Assembly: GCF_900114655.1 (NCBI RefSeq)
Contig: NZ_FOTT01000002.1
Location: forward strand, 155,384-219,383
Direction: 5' to 3'
From: Candidatus Frackibacter sp. WG13
Lineage (GTDB): Bacteria > Bacillota > Halanaerobiia > Halobacteroidales > Acetohalobiaceae
Length of the DNA: 64,000 bases
A model generated the notes under the pieces. That model was not told the origin of the DNA and made no database searches. It saw only the letters and a program-made list of their open reading frames with translations. Of this stretch, positions 26,240 to 34,781 are shown in pieces (position 1 is the first letter of the stretch; every line of letters begins with the position of its first letter). The translations under genes were made by a program, and so were the position numbers.

Positions 26240-27031
26240 ATGATCGACCTGCATACTCATATCTTGCCTGGGGTAGACGATGGAGTAAAGAGTTATCAAG
26301 AAGCACTAATGGTAATTAAGGAGGCAGAACGGCAAGGAATTAAAAAGATGGTAGCTACCCCACATGACGACTATCAATCGAATATGAAAAAGATTAAAGA
26401 GAAAGTCGCTAAGTTACAAGCAATGATTAATAAGGAAGGGTTAGATGTACAAGTCTTGATCGGTGCTGAGACTTATTTGACTCCAGAATTAAGAGAACGG
26501 GCGGCAAAAGGGTTAGTAAATACGATTAATGATAGTCGTTATCTATTATTAGAACTACCTTTTGGACATCTTCCAAACTATATAGATGATGTTTTTTATG
26601 ATTTACAAGTGTTGGGATATATCCCGATCATTTGTCATCCAGAGCGATATAGATGGGTCAGGGAGGAACCTAATTATCTCTATAATTGGGTCAAGCAGGG
26701 GATCTGTTTTCAACTAAATGCAGGAAGTTTGTTGGGGCAATTTGGCTCAAAGGTGCAAGAAACGGCAGAAATTTTAGTTAAGCATAATTTAGTACAATTG
26801 ATAGGTAGCGATGTCCATTCTATTGATAACAGAGGTATATGTTTAGAGCAAGGGGTAAAAAGACTAAAAGGATTGGTAGGCAATGACGTAAAGTTTTATC
26901 TACAGAATGCAGGATTAGTGATTAATGATGAAGAAGTAGAGTGTGTTGCCCCGAAGTATTATAAGAAGACGGTTAAGGTATTCGATAACTTTTTTGTTAA
27001 TAAGTTAAAGACTGCACTTGGTTGGAGATAG
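26240..27031 (+). CDS. CpsB/CapC-family PHP-domain tyrosine phosphatase
   Basis: 263 residues. PHP metal-binding motifs: MIDLHTHILPGVDDG at the N-terminus, TPHDDYQ, GAETYLTPEL, CHPERYRWV and IGSDVHSIDNR. These Mn-dependent phosphatases (YwqE/CpsB) remove phosphate from the BY-kinase tyrosines. ATG start after ATGAGGTGATAAATA. Its place right after the kinase is the standard arrangement in Firmicutes. The 44-nt gap before it contains a direct repeat of ATGCATAAAGATA. Confidence 0.92.
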   Translation: MIDLHTHILPGVDDGVKSYQEALMVIKEAERQGIKKMVATPHDDYQSNMKKIKEKVAKLQAMINKEGLDVQVLIGAETYLTPELRERAAKGLVNTINDSRYLLLELPFGHLPNYIDDVFYDLQVLGYIPIICHPERYRWVREEPNYLYNWVKQGICFQLNAGSLLGQFGSKVQETAEILVKHNLVQLIGSDVHSIDNRGICLEQGVKRLKGLVGNDVKFYLQNAGLVINDEEVECVAPKYYKKTVKVFDNFFVNKLKTALGWR

Positions 27032-27239
27032 TTATTATAACGTGTTGTGCTATTTTATGAAAATAGGAAGGAAATTGGAATTTAATATTGAAATAGATAA
27101 GTGAGTGTGATAAAAAGCACAATAATATTTTAAGATGTGATAGTGGTTACATTTTTATTGATTAAGAGTTGGTAGAATGGAATTATGATATAGATATATA
27201 TAATAGGTGGAGTATTATCTTACGAGGGGTGAACAATAG

Positions 27240-27905
27240 ATGGCTGAATTAGAATCTAAAGTCATTAATTCAAGGGTTAGTAGAGCAGCATTTGAACGAA
27301 AACGCAGTCAGGATCTAGGTTATCAGTTTTATTTAGCTAATAAACGATTAATAGATATAGTAAGTTCGATAATTGGTTTGATATTAACTCTACCCATAAT
27401 GATCATGACGGCAATAGCGATTAAATTAGAGAGTCCAGGACCGGTTATCTTTAAACAGAAGAGAGTCGGATTGAATGGCAAAAAATTTACGATCTATAAA
27501 TTCAGGTCGATGGTAGCGAACGCTGAAGCTGAGACAGGTCCAGTCTGGGCTCAAAAGAATGATATGCGGGTAACTGAGGTAGGTAAGTTTATTCGCAAGA
27601 CTCGGATAGATGAGTTACCTCAGTTTGTGAATATATTGAAAGGTGAGATGTCATTAGTAGGCCCTCGTCCAGAACGAGCAGTCTTTATCGAAGAGTTTAG
27701 TAAGGATTATCCACATTTTGAGGATAGATTGTTAGTAAAACCAGGAGTTACTGGTTTAGCACAAGTAACTGGCGGCTATGAATTAACTCCGCATCAGAAA
27801 GCTAGATTGGACTTACTTTACATACGGAGACAAGGATTGTGGTTGGATATAAAGGTCTTGCTACAGACTGTGCGAGTTGTTATTTTTGGTGATGGCGCTA
27901 GATAG
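27240..27905 (+). CDS. initiating sugar-1-phosphate transferase (WbaP/WcaJ/PglC type)
   Basis: 221 residues. A membrane hairpin at about residues 38-64 is followed by the Bac_transf catalytic domain: PVIFKQKRVGLNGKKFTIYK, FRSMVANAE, TRIDELPQFVNILKGEMS, LVGPRPERAVF and KPGVTGLAQVTGGY. It moves a sugar phosphate from UDP-sugar to undecaprenyl phosphate and so starts exopolysaccharide repeat-unit synthesis. The N-terminus is short like PglC/EpsL, without the WbaP membrane domain. ATG after GAGGGGTGAACAATAG. A second initiating transferase lies at 53957. Confidence 0.9.
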   Translation: MAELESKVINSRVSRAAFERKRSQDLGYQFYLANKRLIDIVSSIIGLILTLPIMIMTAIAIKLESPGPVIFKQKRVGLNGKKFTIYKFRSMVANAEAETGPVWAQKNDMRVTEVGKFIRKTRIDELPQFVNILKGEMSLVGPRPERAVFIEEFSKDYPHFEDRLLVKPGVTGLAQVTGGYELTPHQKARLDLLYIRRQGLWLDIKVLLQTVRVVIFGDGAR

Positions 27906-28012
27906 TTGACAGTTGATAGTTGATAGTTGACAGTTAAAGTCAAAGTCAAGGTCAAGACCATTAAAAGCGGTTTGACACAGACTGACACAAGACGGACACA
28001 GACTAAAGACAA
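27901..28012. repeat. period-7 tandem repeat tract
   Basis: It starts with AGTTGAC / AGTTGAT heptamers in tandem, grades into GTCAAAG-TCAAGGT words, and ends in a second tract with GACACAGACT twice. It lies directly behind a coding region. Heptamers of the same kind recur at 30423, 32318, 34085, 34498, 34737, 37148 and 37305. Confidence 0.75.
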
Positions 28013-28032
28013 AAGATTATAGAGTTAGTTGG

Positions 28033-28075
28033 TAGATTATCGTTTGGTTTGAAGGTGAGTATGATATAATATATT
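28033..28075 (+). promoter_or_regulatory. extended -10 promoter upstream of cysD, copy 1 of a duplicated cassette
   Basis: TGATATAAT at 28062-28070 is a consensus extended -10. The surrounding 43 nt, beginning TAGATTATCGTTTG, recur almost unchanged at 29196-29240 before the next gene. Confidence 0.65.
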
Positions 28076-28149
28076 TAAAATATGATATGTTTTTGATTGT
28101 GAGGTTTAATATTTATGAATGCTATTCCTTTTAATGAGGGGATAGAAAT

Positions 28150-28260
28150 ATGAATCGTCGTTATTTAGCTTTAATAGGAAGAATTGAAGAAGAACTTTCG
28201 GAATTAGAGATTAATGAATTTATTCAATTTATGGAGCAAGAGGATAAGGAGGAGAATTAA
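28150..28260 (+). CDS. hypothetical 36-residue acidic protein
   Basis: A small frame from ATG to TAA with AGGGG about 8 nt upstream, coding MNRRYLALIGRIEEELSELE and then a glutamate-rich tail. A 12-codon frame (28115-28153) ends across its start with an ATGA overlap, hinting at translational coupling. The stop lies 3 nt before cysD, and its tail contains GGAGG, which serves as the cysD ribosome site. It may be a genuine small protein or only a leader; the family is not recognised. Confidence 0.35.
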   Translation: MNRRYLALIGRIEEELSELEINEFIQFMEQEDKEEN

Positions 28261-28263
28261 TCT

Positions 28264-29145
28264 ATGGATCATTTGGATAAGTTAGAGAATAGAGCAATTC
28301 ATATTTTAAGAGAGGCTTATAGTGAGTTTAAGAATTTAAGTATGTTATGGTCGATTGGCAAGGATAGTACGGTTATGTTATGGTTAGCTAGGAAGGATTT
28401 CTTTGGTCATGTGCCGATTCCTTTGGTGCATATCGATACTGATTATAAGATTCCGGAGATGATTGAGCATCGTGATAGATTAGCTCGAGAATGGAAGTTA
28501 GATATGATTTATGGTCAGAATAAGAAGGCTTTGGAAGAGGAACAGACTTTTCCTGATGGAAATACGACTAGAATAGAATGCTGCCAAAAATTAAAGACGG
28601 CAGGACTAAAGAATACATTAAATGGGAGTTGGCCTCGCTATCGAATGAATCATAATACTGGTGAGTATGAAATTGATAAGAATACTGAGCCGTATACTGG
28701 GGTTATCGTTGGTGTAAGAGCTGACGAGGAAGGTACGCGGTCTAAGGAGCGATACTTCTCGCCACGTGATAGAAATAATGATTGGGATATCGGTGACCAG
28801 CCACCGGAGTTTTGGAGTCAGTATAAGACTGATTTTGCGCCAGGGACTCACGTTCGGATTCATCCGTTGTTGGATTGGACGGAGTTGAATATTTGGGAGT
28901 ATATTGAACGAGAGAATATTCCGATGGTTTCGCTTTACTTTGATCAAGGTGATGGAACTAGATATAGGTCATTAGGCTGTGGTCCTTGTACTAATCCTGT
29001 CGAATCGACAGCTAGTAATCCAGCGGAGATAATTGAAGAGTTGAAGACTGGGAAGTTTTCTAATATTGCTGAGAGAGCAGGTCGTGAGCAGGATAAGGAA
29101 GACGGTGGAGGTTTAGAAGAGTTGCGTAAAGAAGGTTATATGTAA
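28264..29145 (+). CDS. cysD: sulfate adenylyltransferase subunit 2
   Basis: 293 residues, the normal CysD length. ATP-pyrophosphatase loop [15 protein letters not shown] (SxGKDS), then [14 protein letters not shown], and the family hallmarks [32 protein letters not shown] and [16 protein letters not shown]. With CysN it makes adenosine 5'-phosphosulfate from ATP and sulfate. ATG after AAGGAGGAGAATTAATCT. In most genomes cysN follows immediately; here an AlbA_2 gene is interposed. Confidence 0.95.
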   Translation: MDHLDKLENRAIHILREAYSEFKNLSMLWSIGKDSTVMLWLARKDFFGHVPIPLVHIDTDYKIPEMIEHRDRLAREWKLDMIYGQNKKALEEEQTFPDGNTTRIECCQKLKTAGLKNTLNGSWPRYRMNHNTGEYEIDKNTEPYTGVIVGVRADEEGTRSKERYFSPRDRNNDWDIGDQPPEFWSQYKTDFAPGTHVRIHPLLDWTELNIWEYIERENIPMVSLYFDQGDGTRYRSLGCGPCTNPVESTASNPAEIIEELKTGKFSNIAERAGREQDKEDGGGLEELRKEGYM

Positions 29146-29195
29146 GGCTGAGGTTGAGGCTAAGATTGAGATTAAGAAATTAATTAAATAGAAAA
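29146..29195. repeat. period-6 purine-rich repeat tract
   Basis: Hexamers of the type AGGCTG-AGGTTG-AGGCTA-AGATTG run from 29146 to about 29176, directly after cysD and before the second promoter cassette. Related hexamers recur at 33178 and 35355. Confidence 0.6.
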
Positions 29196-29240
29196 TAGAT
29201 TATCGTTTGTTTTGAGAGTGAGTATGATATAATAATATAT
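29196..29240 (+). promoter_or_regulatory. extended -10 promoter, copy 2 of the duplicated cassette
   Basis: TGATATAAT at 29225-29233 in a block nearly identical to 28033-28075, ahead of the AlbA_2 gene. Confidence 0.65.
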
Positions 29241-29273
29241 AGGGAGTAGTATTCGGAAGGTGGGGTGTGATGT

Positions 29274-30422
29274 ATGACCGCAAGCAATCTAAAAGAGATT
29301 TTGGCTCAGGGAGAGAATTCTTCAATAGAATTTAAATCAGCTGAAGTAAGACCATATTCTCTAGCAAAAGAGATGGTTGCTTTGTCAAATTCATTTGGAG
29401 GAATAATATTAATAGGTGTAGATGATGATGGGCAAGTAGAAGGAATAGATGATGAATTTAACTATGAAGAATGGATAATGAATATTGCGAGGAATAATGT
29501 TATCCCTGAGATAAATTTAGAGATTGAAAAAAGAGAAATAGATCATAAGAGGATAATATTAATAGATATTCCTAAGGGAAAAACTAAGCCTTACCAGACG
29601 AATAAAAATGAGTTTTTAGTTAGAGTAGGTTCTACAAATAGAAATGCATCACAACAAGAATTGCTTAGATTATTTCAGAAGTCAGGCTTCTTTCATTTTG
29701 ATAGCACGGGAGTAGATGGTACTTCTTTAAAGGATATTAATTTAACTAAAGTAGATGAATATTTTTCTAGATATGATATTGAATTTATAAATGAGAGTGA
29801 AGAGGATAAAGTAAGATTATTGCGAAATACCGATATATTAACAGAAGAAAATAAAGCAACTGTTGGTGGGTTGCTTATTTTTGGGATCAATCCGCAGAGA
29901 TATCTTTTAAATGCTTCAATTTCTTTTGCTAGATTTAAAGGGAAAGAAATGGGGGCGCAGTTGATTGATAAAAAAGTAATAGACGGAAATTTAGATATTC
30001 AAATAGATACTACATTTTCACTGATAAAGAATAATATAATAAATTCATCTGATATAGTTGAGACCAAAAGAGTAGCTAAGAATGAAACTTATCCAGATAA
30101 GGTATTTAGAGAGTTAATTGTAAATGCCTGTGTGCATAGAGATTATTCAATTTTTGGTTCTAGGATAAGGATATTATTCTTTGATGATAGAATTGAGTTT
30201 ATAAATCCAGGCAGATTGCCTAATACTGTAACGATAGATAAATTAAAAGCAGGAGTTTCGTATGCCATCAATCCTGTAATTGTTAAATTTATGGAGAACA
30301 TGAGGTATGTTGATAAATTAGGGCGAGGTTTGCCTATGGTTTATCAGGAGGCAAAGAAGAGAGAGAAGAAGGTTCTTTTTGAGGAGATAGGGGAAGAGTT
30401 TAAGGTTACGCTGTATTTATAA
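29274..30422 (+). CDS. Schlafen AlbA_2-domain ATP-binding/HTH-type regulator-like protein
   Basis: 382 residues. The N-terminal AlbA_2 domain shows EFKSAEVRPYSLAKEMVALS, GGIILIGVDDDG and LVRVGSTNRNAS. The C-terminal region carries an HATPase-like part, FRELIVNACVHRDYS, FFDDRIEFINPGRLP and the RGLPMVYQEAKKR ending. This is the COG2865-type architecture, annotated variously as transcriptional regulator or ATP-binding protein. ATG start after AAGGTGGGGTGATGT. It sits between cysD and cysN on the same strand but has its own promoter cassette, so it looks inserted into a cys operon. Its function in the host is unknown. Confidence 0.8.
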   Translation: MTASNLKEILAQGENSSIEFKSAEVRPYSLAKEMVALSNSFGGIILIGVDDDGQVEGIDDEFNYEEWIMNIARNNVIPEINLEIEKREIDHKRIILIDIPKGKTKPYQTNKNEFLVRVGSTNRNASQQELLRLFQKSGFFHFDSTGVDGTSLKDINLTKVDEYFSRYDIEFINESEEDKVRLLRNTDILTEENKATVGGLLIFGINPQRYLLNASISFARFKGKEMGAQLIDKKVIDGNLDIQIDTTFSLIKNNIINSSDIVETKRVAKNETYPDKVFRELIVNACVHRDYSIFGSRIRILFFDDRIEFINPGRLPNTVTIDKLKAGVSYAINPVIVKFMENMRYVDKLGRGLPMVYQEAKKREKKVLFEEIGEEFKVTLYL

Positions 30423-30460
30423 TAGTTGACGGTTTACAGTTGATAGTTGACAGTGAAGCC
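30423..30460. repeat. GTTGACA/GTTGATA heptamer repeats
   Basis: TAGTTGACGGTTTACAGT followed by TGATAGTTGACAGT, the same heptamer family as at 27901, between the AlbA_2 gene and cysN. Confidence 0.6.
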
Positions 30461-30506
30461 CAGGAATACAGGTTAAGGCTGAATACTAAACAGAGGAGAG
30501 TAGTCG

Positions 30507-32315
30507 ATGACTGATATAGTAGATAATCAAAAGGATGATTTAAATATAGTTATTGCTGGTCATGTTGATCATGGGAAGAGTACGATTATTGGTAGATTAT
30601 TGGCTGATACTGATTCTTTACCGGAGGGTAAGTTAGAGCAGGTAAAGGAGACTTGCCGGCGTAATTCTAAGCCGTTTGAGTATGCTTTTCTATTAGATGC
30701 ATTAAAGGATGAACAATCACAGGGAATTACTATTGATTCGGCGCGGTGTTTTTTTGAGACTGATATGAGACAGTATATTATTATTGATGCGCCGGGACAT
30801 ATTGAGTTTTTAAAGAATATGGTGACTGGGGCAGCTAGAGCTGAAGCTGCTTTATTGGTGATTGATGCTAATGAAGGTGTACAGGAAAATTCTAGACGTC
30901 ACGGCTATATGTTATCAATGTTAGGGATTAAACAGGTGACGGTATTAGTTAATAAGATGGATTTAGTTGATTATGAGCAAGAGGTATTTGAGGAGATAGT
31001 TGAGGAGTATACTCAATTTTTAAAGCAGATAGATATTGAACCGGAGTCTTTTGTGCCAGTTAGTGGGATGGAAGGAGATAATATAGCTAGTTTATCGGAT
31101 AGAACTCCTTGGTATGAAGAGGAAACTGTCTTAGAAGTATTAGATAGCTTTAAAGCAGAGGAGTTACCAGCGGATAAGCCGTTTAGAATGCCGGTACAGG
31201 ATGTTTATAAGTTTACTAAAGGCGGAGATGATCGAAGAATTGTTGCTGGAAAGATAGAAGCTGGTCAAGTGAATGTCGGGGATGAAGTTGTCTTCTATCC
31301 ATCAGGGAAACGAAGTAAAGTTAAATCTATCGAAGCTTTTAGTGCAGCATCACCAGAGAGTATTGGGGTAGGTTATTCGACAGGCTTTACGTTAGAGGAA
31401 CAGATATATGTGACTCGTGGAGAAATGGCAACTAGAGCAGATGAACCTCGACCGGAAGCAACTTCTCGGATAAGAGCTAATCTCTTTTGGCTAGGTAAGA
31501 AGCCGATGGAGAAGAAGAAGAACTACTATTTAAAACTGGGTACAGCGAAAGTAAGAGCTAAAATAGAAAAGATAGAACGAGTAATTGATGCTTCGGACTT
31601 AAATCAAGACGAAGCTAAAGACAAGATTGAAAGACATGATGTAGCTGAATGTGTATTGAAATTAGAAAAAGCTATAGCTTTTGATTTAGCTAGTGAGATA
31701 GCAGAAACCAGTCGATTTGTAGTTGTAGATGAGTATGAAATAGCTGGTGGAGGTATAATTCAGGAAGCTTTAGAAGATGAACAGAGCTGGGTAAGAGAGA
31801 AAGTTATGCTTAGGAATTATAAATGGGAAAAGAGCCATATTACTAATGATGAACGAGCTGAGAAGTATAATCAGAAGTCAACTCTAGTCTTAATTACAGG
31901 TGAAGAAGATGTGGGTAAGAAGCCGACAGCTAAGGCTTTAGAGAAGAGATTATTTAACGATGGAAAGATTGTTTACTTCTTAGGAATCGGTAATCTATTA
32001 TATGGTGTGGATGCTGATATTAAAGGTGAGAATAATCATCGAGAAGAGCATTTGAGAAGACTAGCAGAAGTATCACATATCATGCTTGATGCTGGGGCGA
32101 TATTAGCTGTTACAGCTATAGAGTTGACACAGGAAGACTTGGAGCTAATTAAGACAACGGTTAATCCAGAGAAGATAGAGACTGTTTGGTTAGGTGAGAA
32201 TGTGACTACGGATATCTCATACGACCTGCATATTCCGAAGTTTGAAACGGCGGAGAAATCAGCTAATCGGATTAAGAGTTTACTACAAGAACGTGGGATT
32301 ATATTTAGGGTTTAA
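30507..32315 (+). CDS. cysN: sulfate adenylyltransferase subunit 1 with C-terminal degenerate APS-kinase domain
   Basis: 602 residues. GTPase domain: [10 protein letters not shown] (residues 17-26), [12 protein letters not shown] and NKMD. Elongation-factor-like beta-barrels follow to about residue 430. From about 437 there is an APS-kinase-like domain as in NodQ/CysNC, but its P-loop reads [12 protein letters not shown] where an active kinase has TGLSGSGKST: the serine/threonine after GK is lost, and the DGDNVR motif is replaced by [10 protein letters not shown]. The domain is therefore predicted inactive, and a separate complete cysC lies at 34782. ATG start after GAGGAGAGTAGTCG. Confidence 0.92.
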   Translation: MTDIVDNQKDDLNIVIAGHVDHGKSTIIGRLLADTDSLPEGKLEQVKETCRRNSKPFEYAFLLDALKDEQSQGITIDSARCFFETDMRQYIIIDAPGHIEFLKNMVTGAARAEAALLVIDANEGVQENSRRHGYMLSMLGIKQVTVLVNKMDLVDYEQEVFEEIVEEYTQFLKQIDIEPESFVPVSGMEGDNIASLSDRTPWYEEETVLEVLDSFKAEELPADKPFRMPVQDVYKFTKGGDDRRIVAGKIEAGQVNVGDEVVFYPSGKRSKVKSIEAFSAASPESIGVGYSTGFTLEEQIYVTRGEMATRADEPRPEATSRIRANLFWLGKKPMEKKKNYYLKLGTAKVRAKIEKIERVIDASDLNQDEAKDKIERHDVAECVLKLEKAIAFDLASEIAETSRFVVVDEYEIAGGGIIQEALEDEQSWVREKVMLRNYKWEKSHITNDERAEKYNQKSTLVLITGEEDVGKKPTAKALEKRLFNDGKIVYFLGIGNLLYGVDADIKGENNHREEHLRRLAEVSHIMLDAGAILAVTAIELTQEDLELIKTTVNPEKIETVWLGENVTTDISYDLHIPKFETAEKSANRIKSLLQERGIIFRV

Positions 32316-32400
32316 TTAGTTGACAGGGAATAATAGTTGACAGTTAAGACATAAAGAGTTTTTGAGGGTTTAGTGTTAAACCCAAACATTATTTTAGTTT
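32316..32400. repeat. repeat-bearing spacer after cysN
   Basis: It contains AGTTGACAG twice, the shared word AAAGAGTTTTTGAGGGTTTAG (32353-32373), and a GGGTTTA/TAAACCC hairpin (32366-32372, 32377-32383) not followed by a T-run. Confidence 0.5.
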
Positions 32401-32419
32401 ATAATAGGGAGTGAGAGGT

Positions 32420-32779
32420 ATGAGTGCAAATGTTTATCAAGAGAAGGATTTAGATATAGAAGCATACCTTGAAGATGTTAAAGAACGTACAGTACAAAGT
32501 ATAGATTTAAATAGGATTATTCTTTTTGGTTCCTATGCTAGAGGAGATTATAATGATAATAGTGATGTGGATTTGCTTTTTATAGTAAATAATGATAGTG
32601 GTTCACTGAGGGAAATTAGACATAAGATAGATAGTTTATTACAAGATAGAATTGTTCCGACTGATATTCTAGTATATACTGAGGATAAGCTTAAAGAAAA
32701 GGAAAATATAATAGGCACCCTTCCTTATACCATTAAAGAGGAAGGAGAAGTTATTTATGACAAACAAAGAAAAAATTAA
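32420..32779 (+). CDS. MNT-domain nucleotidyltransferase (antitoxin of HEPN/MNT pair 1)
   Basis: 119 residues. Nucleotidyltransferase signature: LFGSYARGDYNDNSDVDLLF (GS, then DVD metal ligands). The ATG at 32420 is chosen because AGGGAG ends 8 nt upstream; a GTG at 32411 overlaps the site. The HEPN gene overlaps its 3' end by 23 nt. In characterised pairs the MNT protein neutralises HEPN, in some cases by adenylylation. Possible promoter TATAAT at about 32401-32405 is poorly placed. Confidence 0.87.
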   Translation: MSANVYQEKDLDIEAYLEDVKERTVQSIDLNRIILFGSYARGDYNDNSDVDLLFIVNNDSGSLREIRHKIDSLLQDRIVPTDILVYTEDKLKEKENIIGTLPYTIKEEGEVIYDKQRKN

Positions 32780-33179
32780 TACATTAGTAAAGGAATGGAT
32801 GAAGAAAGCTAAAGAAGACTTAATAACTGCAGAAACTCTTGTAGAGGCTCCAACAAATAGGTTGCCATTCTTGACATCTACTATTGGTTTTCATAGTCAA
32901 CAGTGTGTGGAGAAGAGTTTGAAAGCTTTCTTGATTTATAAGCAAATAGAATTTAGAAGAAGTCATGATATTAAATATTTACTTAATTTGTGTAAAGAAG
33001 AGACTGATAAATTTGAAGTAATTCGAAATGATAGTAGTTTATTAAATGATTATGCAGTCGAAGCAAGATATCCAGGAGATTGTGAAGAATTTACTACTAA
33101 AGAATCTATAAAGGCAGTAAATGTAGCAAGGAGAGTTTTAAATTTATTAGAGGAAGTAATACCTGAAGTGACAGAGTAA
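32757..33179 (+). CDS. HEPN-domain protein (toxin of HEPN/MNT pair 1)
   Basis: 140 residues, all-helical. It shows the HEPN hallmark GFHSQQCVEKSLKAFLIYKQ followed by RRSHDIKYLLNLCKE. HEPN proteins paired with MNT act as RNases or are AMPylated partners. ATG start with GGAAGGAGAAG upstream, inside the antitoxin gene. The assignment to the family is good; RNase activity is inferred, since the classical RX4-6H spacing is not evident. Confidence 0.85.
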   Translation: MTNKEKINTLVKEWMKKAKEDLITAETLVEAPTNRLPFLTSTIGFHSQQCVEKSLKAFLIYKQIEFRRSHDIKYLLNLCKEETDKFEVIRNDSSLLNDYAVEARYPGDCEEFTTKESIKAVNVARRVLNLLEEVIPEVTE

Positions 33180-33272
33180 GGTTGAGGTTTAGGTTAAGGC
33201 TGAGGACAAAGAGTTTTGAGGGTTTAGAGTTTTTCCTCAACCTTAACCTCAGCCTTGACCTCAACTTCAATC
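33178..33272. repeat. long hairpin built from AGGTTGA/AGGCTGA repeats
   Basis: The left arm (33178-33205) of GGTTGAGG-type hexamers pairs with its complement of CCTCAACC-type words (33235-33267). The loop contains AAAGAGTTTTGAGGGTTTAG. It separates the two MNT-HEPN pairs and may act as a terminator. Confidence 0.7.
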
Positions 33273-33293
33273 TGTAACCAAAGGAGGAAAAGT

Positions 33294-33635
33294 ATGAGTT
33301 TAAATAACTTGGACCTTAATGATTCTCAAAGAAAGGCTTTGTATCAATTAAAGAAAAGGATAAATAATAAGTATTCTATAGTAGAAACTTTAGTATTTGG
33401 TTCGGTAGCTCGGAATGAAGCTGAAATAGGGTCTGATTTGGATGTTTTGGTTTTAACAAACAAGGGAATGAGCCATAAAGAAAAGCATGAAATATATGCA
33501 TTGGTTACAGAAGTGAATTTAGAATATAATACCAATTTAAGTGTTTTAATTGTTGATAAAGTTGGTTGGGAAAGTGGACTTTATTCTGTCTTACCAATTA
33601 AAGATGAGATTAAACGTGATGGAGTGCGATTTTGA
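33294..33635 (+). CDS. MNT-domain nucleotidyltransferase (antitoxin of HEPN/MNT pair 2)
   Basis: 113 residues. Signature LVFGSVARNEAEIGSDLDVLV: GS and DLD metal ligands present, though the usual RG after the serine is RN. ATG start with AAAGGAGGAAAAGT, a near-perfect ribosome site. A GTG/TTG further up would run into the repeat hairpin. Its stop overlaps the HEPN ATG by one base. It differs clearly from the pair 1 antitoxin, so the pairs are not a recent tandem duplication. Confidence 0.86.
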   Translation: MSLNNLDLNDSQRKALYQLKKRINNKYSIVETLVFGSVARNEAEIGSDLDVLVLTNKGMSHKEKHEIYALVTEVNLEYNTNLSVLIVDKVGWESGLYSVLPIKDEIKRDGVRF

Positions 33636-34039
33636 TGGATTATAATAAAAAAGAGTTAGCTAAATATTGGATGAAAAAATCGAAAAGAAGTCTAGAAGCT
33701 GCCCAGCATGAATTTGAATGTAAAAATCATGATTTTTGTGCTAATCGTTTATATTATTCAGCTTTTTACGCTGTCAGTGCTGTGTTAATACTGAAGGGGC
33801 AAACGTATAAAAAACATAGTGCTGTAAGAGCAGCATTGCATAGAGACTTTGTTAAAGAAGGCCTTATTCCTATAGAGTATGGTGCTTTATATGATGCATT
33901 ATTACAAGATAGAGAAGAAGCAGATTATGTAGCTTTTGTAGAGTTTGATCCAGAAATACTTGAAGAAGAAATTAAGCAAGTAGAGGAGTTTATTAAGGAG
34001 TTTGAGAAACTGTTTACTTCGTTAATTAAATCTGAATGA
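33635..34039 (+). CDS. HEPN-domain protein (toxin of HEPN/MNT pair 2)
   Basis: 134 residues. Helical HEPN fold of the UPF0332-like type: CANRLYYSAFYAVSAVLIL followed by KKHSAVRAALHRDFVKEGLI, and an acidic C-terminal helix. ATG at 33635 coupled to the antitoxin stop (TGATGG). Together with the preceding gene it makes a second complete MNT-HEPN module inside the sulfate-activation region. Confidence 0.85.
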   Translation: MDYNKKELAKYWMKKSKRSLEAAQHEFECKNHDFCANRLYYSAFYAVSAVLILKGQTYKKHSAVRAALHRDFVKEGLIPIEYGALYDALLQDREEADYVAFVEFDPEILEEEIKQVEEFIKEFEKLFTSLIKSE

Positions 34040-34781
34040 TATTAAGGCTAAGGTTAAAGAGTTTTTGAGGGTTTAGAGTTTTTCCTCTGACAATTGACAG
34101 TTTACAGTGAAAACCAGTAGAAAACTTTGGATTAAAAGCAGAAGACTATCATAGATTTGCAACCAGCCTTGATTTGTAGGCTGGGCGAGAAAGTTAAGAC
34201 CTTAAAACATTAAAACACTAAAAATCAGATATATTATATAGGTTAAAGGTAGAAATTAAACAGAAATAGGAAAGAGGAATTTGAGTTTTTATAAAGAATT
34301 ATGTGGAATGAGGTTTATTAAAAAATTGGAATAAAATATACAGATATATTATAAAATTATAATTAAATTTAAGTTGTAAGTTATGTGAAACAGTTAAGAC
34401 TATCAGAGAGTTCTTGAAATAAAGGCTTTATAAAAGACGAGATTGAATATCAAGAGAGAAAAATCTAAAGAAAAAGCTGATAATGACAGTAATGAATTAA
34501 CTGTCAACTGCTAGAAGGAGTTGGTGAATGATATAATGGATAAAAAGAAATCTAAGACTTCATTAGAAGGTTTTAAGGAAGATGCTCCTGAACCTCAAGG
34601 AAGAATAGAAGATAAAGGACAAGTTGATAATGACAACAATGAACAAACTGTCTTAATCAGCCTAAAAGGCAAGGCTGATTATGAGTTTATGATAAGTTTA
34701 CTGCCTTTTAATTTGGGATCTTCTACTTATCTCCACTGTCAACCGTCAACTGTCAACTCGAATAAAGGCTCAAATAACATT
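34040..34781. repeat. 742-nt non-coding stretch with repeats before cysC
   Basis: No convincing gene. It contains AAGGCTAAGG-type words and AAAGAGTTTTTGAGGGTTTAG again (34055-34076), TTGACAGTTTACAG (34084), a CCAGCCT/AGGCTGG hairpin (34163-34184) and an AATCAGCCT/AGGCTGATT hairpin (34655-34680). Two degenerate copies of a ~90-nt unit (34425-34515, 34564-34655) also occur at 37225. CTGTCAAC heptamers lie at 34498 and 34737-34758. A frame from 34521 joins cysC but encodes only these repeats. Confidence 0.6.

Noticed and set aside
27901..28012. CRISPR array
   Set aside because: The repeats are 6-7 bases with no unique spacers of constant length and no cas genes nearby.
32366..32383. GGGTTTA/TAAACCC hairpin as terminator of cysN
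   Set aside because: The stem is only 7 bp and is not followed by a T-run.
34521..34781. N-terminal extension of cysC
   Set aside because: It encodes only intergenic repeats and hairpins. The canonical CysC N-terminus begins at the ATG at 34782, giving the usual length.
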